Shown in pieces: positions 43,109 to 51,138 of a stretch of DNA of 64,000 nt. The translations under genes and the position numbers were made by a program. The DNA lies in contig DAIOGK010000012.1 of NCBI GenBank assembly GCA_036745275.1, forward strand, positions 1 through 64,000, given 5' to 3'. How positions within the stretch are numbered: position 1 is the first letter of the stretch; the number at the start of each line of letters is the position of its first letter. Under the pieces are notes generated by a model. That model was not told the origin of the DNA and searched no databases. It worked only from the letters and a program-made list of their open reading frames with translations. This DNA comes from JAIUNP01 sp020161975. GTDB taxonomy: Bacteria; Pseudomonadota; Alphaproteobacteria; Rhizobiales; Beijerinckiaceae.

Positions 43109-43299
43109 TGCTGCTCGGCCTCTTCGCGCTCGTGCTCGGTGTTATCGTCATGGGTACGGCCCTATCCATGTTCCGGGTTCCAGACAGACGTGTTGACGAG
43201 CATGATGTGCAGCGCAGCACCCTATGGTCGGCGCTCGCCTTCGCGGTCCTGATCATCGGCCTTCTTCTGTTCGGTATCGGTCTGGGGCGGTTGCCATGA
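43108..43299 (+). CDS. tiny membrane protein 2 of 3
   Basis: A 63-residue protein with two hydrophobic segments (LLGLFALVLGVIVMGTAL and ALAFAVLIIGLLLFGIGLG) joined by a charged loop (VPDRRVDEHDVQRS). One-base overlap with the preceding gene and ATGA overlap with the following one. No family recognised. Confidence 0.6.
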   Translation: MLLGLFALVLGVIVMGTALSMFRVPDRRVDEHDVQRSTLWSALAFAVLIIGLLLFGIGLGRLP

Positions 43300-43478
43300 T
43301 CGCCGCCATCATCCTCTGCATTGTCGCCATCGTGCTCATGGTCGCCGGGGTGCTGGTCCTCAACGATGCGTTGGCGCGCCCGATCGAGCGGGTGTCCATT
43401 GCGCAGTTTCTGGCGGCCTTCGGGCTGCTGATTTCCGGGGCGATTGTCGGCACATTCGGCACGGGGATGCTGCAATGA
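43296..43478 (+). CDS. tiny membrane protein 3 of 3
   Basis: A 60-residue protein with two hydrophobic segments (MIAAIILCIVAIVLMVAGVL and AAFGLLISGAIVGTFG). ATGA overlaps at both ends tie it to the second tiny protein and to the methylase-like gene. No family recognised. Confidence 0.6.
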   Translation: MIAAIILCIVAIVLMVAGVLVLNDALARPIERVSIAQFLAAFGLLISGAIVGTFGTGMLQ

Positions 43479-44164
43479 CGGCGCGGCTGTCCCTCGCGGT
43501 GGCATCCCGGCGCAGCGAGCCGCCGGACAGCCTTGACTATTTCCCGACGCCGCCGTGGGCGACGCGGGCGCTGTTCGAATGCGTGACCGGAACGGGCTGG
43601 CCGATGCGCGCCCTGTACGAACCAGCCTGCGGCGAAGGGCATATGGCCTCGGTGCTGGCGGAATATCTCAAGGATGTTCCGCAGGGCCGCGTCATAGCCT
43701 CGGACGTGCATGACTACGGTTTCGGTGCGGTGCAGGACTTCCTGACAGCGCCGCCGGTGGGTGCCGACTGGATCATCACCAATCCGCCGTTCAACAAGGC
43801 GGAAGAGTTTCTGCTGAAAGCGCTGGATGAGGCGCGGCACGGCGTGGCGCTGCTGCTGCGCAGTGTGTGGCTGCACGGCACCGGTCGCCATGACCGCGTG
43901 TTCCGGGCACATCCGCCCGCGACTGTTGCGCCGTTCTGCGAGCGCGTGCCGATGGTGAAAGGCCGCTGGGACCCGGCAGCATCGACCGCAACAGACTACT
44001 GCTGGTTTGTCTGGCGCCGCCGCGAGAGTGGCTGGACCGTGCCGCTCGGCCCGTCGATCACATGGATTCCGCCGGGACAACGCAAGCGCCTGACCCGGCA
44101 TGACGATGCGTTCCGGTTCGGCGCCATGACGCCGGCGCCGCTGCTTGACGGGGGCGCTGCATGA
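43475..44164 (+). CDS. SAM-dependent DNA methyltransferase-like protein
   Basis: A 229-residue protein with the order YFPTPPWATRAL (N-terminal motif of phage adenine methylases), YEPACGEGHMASVLAE (SAM-binding motif I) and the catalytic NPPF in DWIITNPPFNKAEE. NPPF marks enzymes that methylate an exocyclic amino group, most often N6-adenine. No restriction partner lies beside it, so it is an orphan phage methylase, possibly for protection or regulation. Confidence 0.82.
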   Translation: MTARLSLAVASRRSEPPDSLDYFPTPPWATRALFECVTGTGWPMRALYEPACGEGHMASVLAEYLKDVPQGRVIASDVHDYGFGAVQDFLTAPPVGADWIITNPPFNKAEEFLLKALDEARHGVALLLRSVWLHGTGRHDRVFRAHPPATVAPFCERVPMVKGRWDPAASTATDYCWFVWRRRESGWTVPLGPSITWIPPGQRKRLTRHDDAFRFGAMTPAPLLDGGAA

Positions 44165-44493
44165 GTGCCGCGCCGCGCCCGATGCCGATCTCGCTGGGTG
44201 GCCAGCCGTTGACCGTCTCGCAACGGCTGTTGCTGGCCGTGCTGTTCGAGACGGACGGGGCGGCGAGCCATGCGCATCTGTCGCAGGCCATCGGCCATAG
44301 CCCGAACCCCATCGGGAGCGACATATCACTTGTACGGGTGCATATCAGCCATCTGCGCGCGCGCCTGCACCCGCTGCGCATCGTGATCCAGAATGATCAT
44401 GGCCGGGGCTATGCCCTTGCGGCGCATTGCCGCCCGCGCCTGCGCGCGCTGTTCGACCGGGAAACCCGCCACCGCAACGGGGTGCAGCCATGA
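44161..44493 (+). CDS. stand-alone OmpR/PhoB-type winged-helix protein
   Basis: A 110-residue protein that is almost only a DNA-binding wing-helix domain: LTVSQRLLLAVLFETDG, the recognition-helix stretch SDISLVRVHISHLRARL and the wing NDHGRGYALA, as in response-regulator C-terminal domains. No receiver domain is present. Probably a regulator of early or late prophage genes. Coupled by ATGA at both ends. Confidence 0.75.
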   Translation: MSAAPRPMPISLGGQPLTVSQRLLLAVLFETDGAASHAHLSQAIGHSPNPIGSDISLVRVHISHLRARLHPLRIVIQNDHGRGYALAAHCRPRLRALFDRETRHRNGVQP

Positions 44494-45545
44494 GCCGCGA
44501 CCGCGACGATGTGGTGATGATCAAGGACCAGCTGGTGGCGCGCCTGCCGGCGCTGCTGGACGTGCTGGTGCCGGGGGCACGGCCACACGGCGCCTACTGG
44601 AAAGCGCCGAACCCGACGCGGGCGGAGAAAAGCAACACGTCCTTCACCGTGTGGCGGTCGGGCGCGTGGAAGGAATTTGACGCGGGCGACAGCGAAAAGG
44701 GCGATGTTCTGGGGCTTATCGCCTATGTGCACCGCTCGGATTTCACCGATGCGATCAACTGGGCGCGCGACTGGCTGGGCCTTGGCAAGCTGACCCGCGA
44801 GGACCGGGCGCGGATGGCCGCCGCCGCGCGCGACAAGGCGGCGGAACGGCAGAGGGATGCCGACCGCAAGGCGCAATGGAAGCGCGAAAAGGCGTTCAAG
44901 CTGTGGATGGACGCGGCGGCGATTGCTGCCGGTGATCCTGCCGATCTCTATCTCAAGGGGCGGGGCATCGACCTTGGCGCCATTGCCAGCCTTGTGCCCG
45001 GAGAAGGGCGCTTTGCGGCGCGGTGCGAGCACTGGAAGGGCGAAACGCGGATCACGGCCCCGGCCATGATCTGGCCGGTGCGCGTGGCCGGGGCGGTGAC
45101 GGCGATCCACGCCACGTTTCTCGAGCAGGTGAACGGACGCTGGGGCAAGCTGACCCGCGCCGAACCGCGCCTGATGCTGGGCGCTGTCAAGGGCGGGTTC
45201 GTGATGATTGCGCACGGGCCGTCCGGGCTGGACCCCGGCGCAGCGCGGCGGGCCGGGCGGCGTGATCCGCTGGTGGCCGGTGAGGGCATTGAAACCATGG
45301 CCTCGCTGGCGATGGGCATTGACGACGCGCGCGTGTGGGCGGCGCTGAACCTCGGCAATCTCGCCGCGCTGCCCTGGCAGCATCCGTGCATCTCGCAAGG
45401 GTTCGTGGCGCTTGAAAACGACATCAAGCCCGCCGCGCTGGCCGGGCGCGACAAGGTTCTGGCGGAGGTGACGGCCAAGCTCGGGCAACCGCCCGGCCTG
45501 CTGGTGCCGCCGTCCGGCAACGACTTCAACGACACGATCAACTGA
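44490..45545 (+). CDS. Toprim-domain primase-like protein
   Basis: A 351-residue protein. The N-terminal ~100 residues resemble the substrate-binding front of phage primases (GAYWKAPNPTRAEKSNTSF; WKEFDAGDSEKGDVLGLIAY). A basic helical stretch follows (RKAQWKREKAFKLW). The C-terminal half has a Toprim-like core with LVAGEGIETMASLAMG and VALENDIKPAALAGRDKV. It would prime phage DNA synthesis together with the helicase at 46161. Confidence 0.78.
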   Translation: MSRDRDDVVMIKDQLVARLPALLDVLVPGARPHGAYWKAPNPTRAEKSNTSFTVWRSGAWKEFDAGDSEKGDVLGLIAYVHRSDFTDAINWARDWLGLGKLTREDRARMAAAARDKAAERQRDADRKAQWKREKAFKLWMDAAAIAAGDPADLYLKGRGIDLGAIASLVPGEGRFAARCEHWKGETRITAPAMIWPVRVAGAVTAIHATFLEQVNGRWGKLTRAEPRLMLGAVKGGFVMIAHGPSGLDPGAARRAGRRDPLVAGEGIETMASLAMGIDDARVWAALNLGNLAALPWQHPCISQGFVALENDIKPAALAGRDKVLAEVTAKLGQPPGLLVPPSGNDFNDTIN

Positions 45546-45556
45546 AAGGATATCCC

Positions 45557-46099
45557 ATGTCGACAGTCAGAAATGCTTATCTCTCCGCCGCATCGATGAT
45601 AACGGCGCGCGATCCCGACCTGCCGTTTCTGAACTGGCCGACGCTGGGTGAAGCATTTAAAAACAACGCCCTGCAGCCGATGCTGGAGGCCATGGCCGCG
45701 TTCTCGGACAGCCAGCGCACCGCACCGCCCGAAGCGCTGTACCGCCATGCGCAGGGGCTGGGTCTGCACAGGGGCGCGGCGGATGGCTGGGACGCCCTTG
45801 CGGATGGCTACCGCGCGGCGTTCACAGTGTTCCATGCCACGGTGCCGATCGCGCTTGATCTCGAACGGCAGACGGCGGCGATTGCCGCAGCCGACGCCAA
45901 GCGCACCGCGACGCCGGTGCCCGAAAGCGTGCCGGTGGCGGATACGATCCTCGACCAGGTGGCCGGCATCGGGGAGAAAATCACCGACATTCCGGCGCAG
46001 CTGACCATCGGCGCGCCCGCGCCCGCACCGGAGCCCGCGCCCGCACCGGAGCCCGCGCCTGCGCCGGAACCTGTGACGGTCAAGGGCGGCAAGCGCTGA
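45557..46099 (+). CDS. unrecognised early prophage protein with Pro-Ala repeat tail
   Basis: A 180-residue protein, helical over the first ~150 residues (MLEAMAAFSDSQRTAPPEAL; GYRAAFTVFHATVPIALDLE), ending in a repetitive APAPEPAPAPEPAPAPEP linker and a short basic tail. Its position between primase and helicase genes suggests a replication or recombination accessory role, but no motif confirms it. Confidence 0.6.
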   Translation: MSTVRNAYLSAASMITARDPDLPFLNWPTLGEAFKNNALQPMLEAMAAFSDSQRTAPPEALYRHAQGLGLHRGAADGWDALADGYRAAFTVFHATVPIALDLERQTAAIAAADAKRTATPVPESVPVADTILDQVAGIGEKITDIPAQLTIGAPAPAPEPAPAPEPAPAPEPVTVKGGKR

Positions 46100-46106
46100 T
46101 CCTGCC

Positions 46107-46137
46107 GGCGGCCCGGCACGCCGGGCCGCCTCTTTTT
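46107..46137 (+). terminator. intrinsic terminator inside the early operon
   Basis: Perfect 10-bp GGCGGCCCGG/CCGGGCCGCC stem with CACG loop, followed by TCTTTTTCTCTC. It lies between the Pro-Ala-tailed gene and the helicase gene, so it should reduce helicase expression unless an antiterminator acts. Confidence 0.8.
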
Positions 46138-46160
46138 CTCTCTCTCTCCCGGAATGACGC

Positions 46161-48023
46161 ATGTCCCGCAAAGGGTTGACAGCGATTGCTGCCGTTTGGG
46201 CAGACGCCAAGGCCGAGGTGGCCCGCCGACAGGCGGCGCGCGACCCGCTGCCGGGAAACGGCGCGCCCAAGGCCGAGGGCGGCTGGGGATACAAGGCCGG
46301 AATGTGGCCCGGCGCGCCCGCCGATGCGCTGCCGCCCGATTGTCCGGTGGTGCCACTGGGTCGCGATGGCGAAACCTACTGGTTTCTCGATTCCATGCAG
46401 CAGCTGAACGGCGTGCACCGCGACAAGTGGGGCAAGAAACTGCTGCTGGACCTGTTCAACGCCCGCCCGAACTACCTGCAGCATCACTGGCCGCGCTGGG
46501 CGGCGGCAAAAAAGGGGGGTGGTGCGGAACTGACGATGAACGGTGTTGAGGTTGACAATGCTGTCAACTGCCTGATGCACGCCTGCGCTGATATCGGCTC
46601 CATTGAAATCGACACGCGGGTGCGCGGTCGCGGCGCCTGGCGCACCGACCGGGGCGAACTGGTGTGGCATGCGGGCGATGCGCTGTATTCGGCCACGCGC
46701 GGGGTGCTCAAGTCATCCGGCCCGTGTGCCATCGACAGGATCGTCTATCCCGGTGCGGCGCCGATCCTGACGCCCTGGGCGGAACCCGCCGGGCAGGATG
46801 AGGCGGTGAACCTGCTGCGGCTGTTCCAGAAATGGAATTTCGAGCGGCCAAAGCTCGATCCGCTGATCATCCTCGGCGGCATCGGCTGCTGTTTCCTTGG
46901 CGGGGCGCTGGACTGGCGCCCGTATCTTTTCTTCACCGGCGGCGCCGGCGTGGGAAAATCGACCTTGCAGGCGGCGCTGCGTGCGGTGCTGCACGATGCG
47001 CTGATCAAAGGATCGAATGTCACGGAAGCATCGCTGCGCCAGTTCGGGCGGCGCGACAGCCTGCCGATCGCCATCGACGAATTCGAGGCCAGCGAGGACA
47101 ACCGCAAGGTGGCGGCGGTGATTGATCTTGCCCGTATCGCGGCATCGGGCGACGACATCCTGCGCGGCGGCGCCGACCATCACGGTGCGCGCTTTACCAT
47201 GCGCTCCACCTTCATGTTCTCGGCGATCAACCCGCCGCCCATGGGCGCGGCGGACAAGAGCCGCATGGCGATGATCAACCTAGAACCGCTGAACCGCACC
47301 GCCGGCGGGCAAACGCCGGTGATCGACGGGGACACAACCGGTCGCATCATCCTGCGGCTGCTGATGGACCGTTGGCCGGACCTGAACCGCACGCTGGCCA
47401 ACTGGCGCGACGCCCTGCGCAGCGCCGGGTTCAGCGACCGCGCGCAGATGACCTATGGCACGCTGATGGCCGTGGCCGAACTGCTGGTTGGCCCGGAGGT
47501 GATGGAAGCCGAGGGCCTGCCGGTGACCGAACCTGACCGGCTGGGCGCGGCACTGAGCGCCTATACCGAAACCGAGCGCAGCGACCAGACCGACAACTGG
47601 GTCAACTGCCTCCACAAGATGTTCGCCGCGACGATCGACGCCTGGAAGGACGGTCAGAAGCCGACTGTTGGCAATGTGTTCGAGCAGATGCGCCTGACAA
47701 GCGGCGGGTTTGACGAGGTGATGGCCAATGCGCGCCTGCAGCTGGTGGGGCTGAAGGTTGTGCGGGCCTTTGCGCCGGACGGAACTGAAGTGTCGGCGCT
47801 GGCGGTGCCGACATCGCCGAACCTCGGCCCGGCCAAGATCCTGCAGGGCACGGAATATCGGGACGGCGTGTGGAACAGCGCGCTGAAACAGGCGCCGCGC
47901 AGCGTGGTGCGCCGCGACCTTGTGACCGACAAGGGCCAGCCCCTCTCGGTGGTGAAAATCAACAATGCTGCGACCCGTGCGCAGTTCATCGATCTGGCCG
48001 CATGGGACGCACGGCAGGTCTAA
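46161..48023 (+). CDS. phage replicative helicase-like ATPase (D5/superfamily 3-like)
   Basis: A 620-residue protein. The N-terminal half (about 1-230) is uncharacterised. The C-terminal ATPase has Walker A FFTGGAGVGKSTLQAAL, Walker B LPIAIDEFEASED and a sensor segment STFMFSAINPPPMGAADKSR. These match virus-type helicases that act with a separate primase, here the Toprim protein upstream. ATG 46161 follows the operon-internal terminator. Confidence 0.78.
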   Translation: MSRKGLTAIAAVWADAKAEVARRQAARDPLPGNGAPKAEGGWGYKAGMWPGAPADALPPDCPVVPLGRDGETYWFLDSMQQLNGVHRDKWGKKLLLDLFNARPNYLQHHWPRWAAAKKGGGAELTMNGVEVDNAVNCLMHACADIGSIEIDTRVRGRGAWRTDRGELVWHAGDALYSATRGVLKSSGPCAIDRIVYPGAAPILTPWAEPAGQDEAVNLLRLFQKWNFERPKLDPLIILGGIGCCFLGGALDWRPYLFFTGGAGVGKSTLQAALRAVLHDALIKGSNVTEASLRQFGRRDSLPIAIDEFEASEDNRKVAAVIDLARIAASGDDILRGGADHHGARFTMRSTFMFSAINPPPMGAADKSRMAMINLEPLNRTAGGQTPVIDGDTTGRIILRLLMDRWPDLNRTLANWRDALRSAGFSDRAQMTYGTLMAVAELLVGPEVMEAEGLPVTEPDRLGAALSAYTETERSDQTDNWVNCLHKMFAATIDAWKDGQKPTVGNVFEQMRLTSGGFDEVMANARLQLVGLKVVRAFAPDGTEVSALAVPTSPNLGPAKILQGTEYRDGVWNSALKQAPRSVVRRDLVTDKGQPLSVVKINNAATRAQFIDLAAWDARQV

Positions 48024-48034
48024 GGAGAGAGAGC

Positions 48035-48442
48035 ATGAACAGGAAGCCAACTGTATTCGCCCAGGGCGATATTCTGCTGATCCGCCGCGATGCCGGCGGC
48101 GGTGCTGTGGTGCAACGCACCCAGACACAGGCCGAGGGCGCACCGCGTGGCTCGGATCGAGGCGAAGCCAATCGCCGCGACGGAGCCGACCCGGTGATCC
48201 TGGCCGAAGGCGAGGTGACCGGACATCACCATGCGCTCTACGGCGGGGCGGTATTGTTCCGGGATGACGCGCTGGCACGGGCCGTGCCGTCCGATCTCTA
48301 TATCGGGTCGCTCAAAATCGAGGGCGGGCAGGCGTGCCTGACGCATCCGGAGCATGACACGATCACGCTGGACCCCGGCCATTATGAGGTGCGGCGCCAG
48401 CGCGAATACCACGCGGGCGAAGCCCGCCGCGTGCAGGATTGA
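48035..48442 (+). CDS. unrecognised phage protein with GHHH motif
   Basis: A 135-residue protein that begins QGDILLIRRD and contains LAEGEVTGHHHALYGG, LTHPEHDTITLDPGHYEVRR and a C-terminal QREYHAGE. Similar conserved small proteins are common in phages of proteobacteria; the clustered histidines and beta pattern suggest a cupin-like metal fold, which I infer only. ATG 48035 follows AAGGAGAGAGAG. Confidence 0.65.
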   Translation: MNRKPTVFAQGDILLIRRDAGGGAVVQRTQTQAEGAPRGSDRGEANRRDGADPVILAEGEVTGHHHALYGGAVLFRDDALARAVPSDLYIGSLKIEGGQACLTHPEHDTITLDPGHYEVRRQREYHAGEARRVQD

Positions 48443-48450
48443 GGTGCGTC

Positions 48451-49844
48451 ATGCGGACAGCCCCGTTCACCGCAGATGAACTTGATCAGATTGGCCGCGT
48501 GCGCCGGGAGTATCTGGCGCGCGGAACCTCAACCCGGCGGTGCAACCGCCGGGCAGCGGCAAAAGCCCTGACGGCAGTCTATGCCCGCATGGGCAAAGCC
48601 CCGCCTCAATTTCTGTGGCTCGACGGCCCCATGGCCGCCGTGGCGTTCCTGGCGATCGCCCGCACCCCCAACCCCGCTGGCGGGGCTTTGCCCCTCCCTG
48701 CCTCGCTCAGGTCCTCGCTCTGGTCCTCGCTCAGGTCCTCGCTCGATGCCTCGCTCTGGTCCTCGCTCGATGCCTCGCTCAGGTCCTCGCTCAGGTCCTC
48801 GCTCAATGCCTCGCTCAGGTCCTCGCTCTGGTCCTCGCTCAGGTCCTCGCTCTGGTCCTCGCTCTGGTCCTCGCTCAGGTCCTCGCTCGATGCCTCGCTC
48901 TGGTCCTCGCTNNNNNNNNNNNNNNNNNNNNNNNNNNNNNNNNNNNNNNNNNNNNNNNNNNNNNNNNNNNNNNNNNNNNNNNNNNNNNNNNNNNNNNNNN
49001 NNNNNNNNNNNCCTCGCTCGATGCCTCGCTCTGGTCCTCGCTCAGGTCCTCGCTCGATGCCTCGCTCTGGTCCTCGCTCAGGTCCTCGCTCAGGTCCTCG
49101 CTCGATGCCTCGCTCGGGCCTCGCTCGGATGCGCGCGGAACTTTGCGGTCGGCGATGAACATTTTTTATCAAACAGCGTTCGACACAAACTACGCAAATG
49201 TCTGGCTTGCACATTATCAGGCGGCAGAGAGTATCGGAACAAAATATGACAGCTCTATTGATGATTATCGACAGGATATGGAGATAATCGCGACGGAATG
49301 CTTCATGATGCTGCCGTTCGATGGTCTGTGTGTTGTAGTTGACAGGCCGACAACTTGTCGCATGGAGCCATCTGGCCCGAATGATCGCATGCGACTGCAT
49401 GCGGAGGATGGCCCTGCGCTGGAATTCGCTGACGGCTGGAAAGTGTGGTCCTGGCATGGGCTGCAAATCCCAGGCGACCTGATCGAAAAGCGCAACGAGC
49501 TGACCACTGACAGCATCATGGCTATGACGAACGCAGAGCAACGGCGTGTGGCCATCGAAATCTATGGTGTCGATCGGTTCATGCCGGATGCCGGCGGCGT
49601 TGTGGTCCAGCAGGACCGTTATGGCAAGTTGTGGCGGCGCGATCTCGGTGCTGACGAAGAGCCATATTGCGCGGTCGAGGTGCTGAACGGATCGCTGGAA
49701 CCGGACGGCACCCGCAAGACCTACTTTCTTGCGGTGCCCGAACGAAACGACAGGCGCAGGCCGATCAAAACCGCGCTGTCCGCTGTCGCATGGACGTATG
49801 GCCTGACGCCAGCCGAGTATCGACAACTGGCGGTGCGGACATGA
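48451..49844 (+). CDS. tetrapeptide-repeat protein with DUF6745-like C-terminal domain, interrupted by an assembly gap
   Basis: One gene split by 100 N. The N-terminal ~85 residues are helical. A tandem array of four-residue units (SSLR, SSLW, SSLD, ASLW, ASLR) follows, about 17 before and 8 after the gap. D or N is always followed by Ala, R or W by Ser. The C-terminal ~220 residues (LPFDGLCVVVDRPTTC; LEFADGWKVWSWHGLQIP; AEQRRVAIEIYGVDRFM; EPDGTRKTYFLAVPE) recall DUF6745 proteins of actinobacteria, which also carry such repeats. The repeat reads in frame 1 before the gap and frame 3 after it, so the true gap length is not 100. Start: ATG 48451 with GAGG upstream. Function unknown. Confidence 0.72.
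48702..49120 (+). repeat. 12-bp tandem repeat array
   Basis: Units of the form AGGTCCTCGCTC, TGGTCCTCGCTC or GATGCCTCGCTC. All three forward frames stay open through the array. The repeat is the cause of the assembly gap. Copy number is probably variable between strains. Confidence 0.9.
48912..49011. other. assembly gap of 100 N
   Basis: Exactly 100 N, the conventional placeholder for unknown length. The repeat frame before and after requires the real length to be 2 modulo 3, so 100 is not the true value. Confidence 0.95.
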
Positions 49845-50107
49845 CGCATGTTCTGGTATGGACGACTGAGCCGCATCGCAGGGTGGCCTATTGCGGTGCA
49901 ATCGCGATCGGGGCGGTGTTTCCGCCCCGTGGCGGCGGGCGTCAATGGCGTTGGCGATCATGGGTCAACGTCTGCATCAACCCGGTCGATGGCCACGCGC
50001 CAAGCGAGGAAGCGGCAAAAGACGAGGTTGCCGCGCGGTTCTGGCGCTTTGTGTCGCAGGCCGGATTGATCCAGATCGAGCGGGGATATGCGGAGGGGCG
50101 GCAATGA
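49841..50107 (+). CDS. unrecognised small prophage protein
   Basis: An 88-residue protein (MTHVLVWTTEPHRRVAYCGA at the start; ERGYAEGRQ at the end) with a Trp/Arg-rich centre. ATGA overlaps with the repeat-protein gene upstream and with the next gene. No family recognised. Confidence 0.6.
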   Translation: MTHVLVWTTEPHRRVAYCGAIAIGAVFPPRGGGRQWRWRSWVNVCINPVDGHAPSEEAAKDEVAARFWRFVSQAGLIQIERGYAEGRQ

Positions 50108-50256
50108 AAGCCGTATGGGACTTGCTGGGGTGGCTGTTGTGCGAGGCGGCATTTCGCCTCTACAGCCATGAACGCGCATGGACCGATTGGATTGCTGATC
50201 CGCTCTATGCGGCAGGGTGCGCCTGCTATCGCCGGGCGGCAGCGCCGCCGCCATGA
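50104..50256 (+). CDS. unrecognised 50-residue prophage protein
   Basis: Short protein (MKAVWDLLGWLLCEAAFRLY at the start) with an amphipathic or membrane-associating first helix. Supported by ATGA overlaps with both neighbours; otherwise anonymous. Confidence 0.5.
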   Translation: MKAVWDLLGWLLCEAAFRLYSHERAWTDWIADPLYAAGCACYRRAAAPPP

Positions 50257-50498
50257 CCGCGCCCCGCTCCCCGCCCGTCAGCATTGAGGCGCAGCGGGAC
50301 GCCGCGCGCAACACGCTGGCGCGGCTGGAACGGCTGCTGGGTGACGCCTGCGCCCGGCACGATGCGCGGGAAATCGCCGATCTTCGCCACGATCTCGACG
50401 GGATGCGCGCGGCCTGTGTGACGCTCGCCTGGCTGGCGACTGACCGGGACGGCTGTGTGAAGCTGCTGACCACGCGCTGGCCGGTGGAACCGGCGTAG
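50253..50498 (+). CDS. unrecognised 81-residue prophage protein, end of early operon
   Basis: Helical protein (IEAQRDAARNTLARLERLLG; AREIADLRHDLDGMRAACVT), probably a short coiled coil. Last gene before a terminator and a 640-base non-coding region. Confidence 0.6.
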   Translation: MTAPRSPPVSIEAQRDAARNTLARLERLLGDACARHDAREIADLRHDLDGMRAACVTLAWLATDRDGCVKLLTTRWPVEPA

Positions 50499-50539
50499 GC
50501 CGCCGCCTGCGACAACAGGACAGGCATTCCGGTCAGTTT

Positions 50540-50564
50540 GCCCGTTTGCGCAAACCGGGCTTTT
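50540..50564 (+). terminator. intrinsic terminator of the early operon
   Basis: Stem GCCCGTTTG/CAAACCGGGC with one bulged C and a short loop, followed by TTTT. It lies 42 bases past the last early gene. Confidence 0.7.
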
Positions 50565-50682
50565 CTGCTGCCGCCAACCCATGAATCGACACGCATGCCA
50601 CGGACGGGACGCTTTTCCTCCCGCCCGCGCCCCGACCCATCACCCGGACCCCAACCCAATGCCCATTGAGGAGGAATAACGT

Positions 50683-50736
50683 CTCGCGGGCGCGGCATGC
50701 GCCCTGCCGTCGCAACGCGCGTGCCGCGCCCGCGAG
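50683..50736. repeat. 15-bp perfect inverted repeat
   Basis: CTCGCGGGCGCGGCA at 50683-50697 pairs exactly with 50722-50736 across a 24-base loop; CAGTTTTATC follows. A GAGGAGGAAT string resembling a ribosome-binding site lies just upstream (50669-50678) with no gene behind it. Confidence 0.7.
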
Positions 50737-50831
50737 CAGTTTTATCGGCGCGCGATTTTCGGGGGCAGGGCGCTTAACAGCCGCCGCGCTGTGGCAATCG
50801 TAGGCATATCCGGCCCGTCGCCGCCATGAAT

Positions 50832-51097
50832 GTTACAGATGTAACCGCCTGTAACTTTTCTGTAACCTGAAAACTCCAATGAAATCAGTGATATGGGTGA
50901 GAAGTTACGGGTTGCACGCCTCGCGCGCGCGTGACGCGAATGCGCGTGGCGCGCGCGTTGTACGCAACGTGTGCGCGGCGCGGGCGTGTGCGCATGTGAG
51001 GGGGGAGGGGAAAAGCTGTAACTCTGTAACGGGAATGATTAACTTGCTGATTTGCAAGGGAAAAAGGCGGTTACAGGAAAGTTACAGTGCCGTTACA
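50832..51097. repeat. helically phased TGTAAC/GTTACA repeats, candidate origin, packaging or activator sites
   Basis: TGTAAC at 50840, 50850 and 50861 (steps 10 and 11), again at 51017 and 51025; the reverse complement GTTACA at 50832, 51070, 51081 and 51092 (steps 11 and 11). Near-matches lie at 50904 and 51110. Two triplets in opposite orientation, one helical turn apart, flank a GC-rich segment 42 bases before the terminase small-subunit gene. Confidence 0.75.
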
Positions 51098-51138
51098 CCC
51101 GGCCTTGGGCGTAACCGGCAATTGGAAATGGGGGGAAA

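Larger units (their letters stand above)
50499..51138. other. 640-base non-coding control region between early and late operons
   Basis: I see no convincing gene here. It contains a terminator (50540-50564), a 15-bp perfect inverted repeat (50683-50736), a very GC-rich stretch of alternating GCGCG runs (about 50920-51000), and nine copies of TGTAAC/GTTACA between 50832 and 51097. An 89-codon frame at 50879 spans the repeats and has no protein-like features. Confidence 0.7.

Noticed and set aside
48702..49120. 12-bp array as a CRISPR or as transposon ends
   Set aside because: Units are contiguous with no spacers, they continue a reading frame, and no transposase is present.
48540..49249. Alternative open frames through the 12-bp array (QVLAL- and PRSG-type repeats)
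   Set aside because: All three frames are open because the repeat lacks stop codons; only the SSLx frame connects to good start and C-terminal sequence on both sides of the gap.
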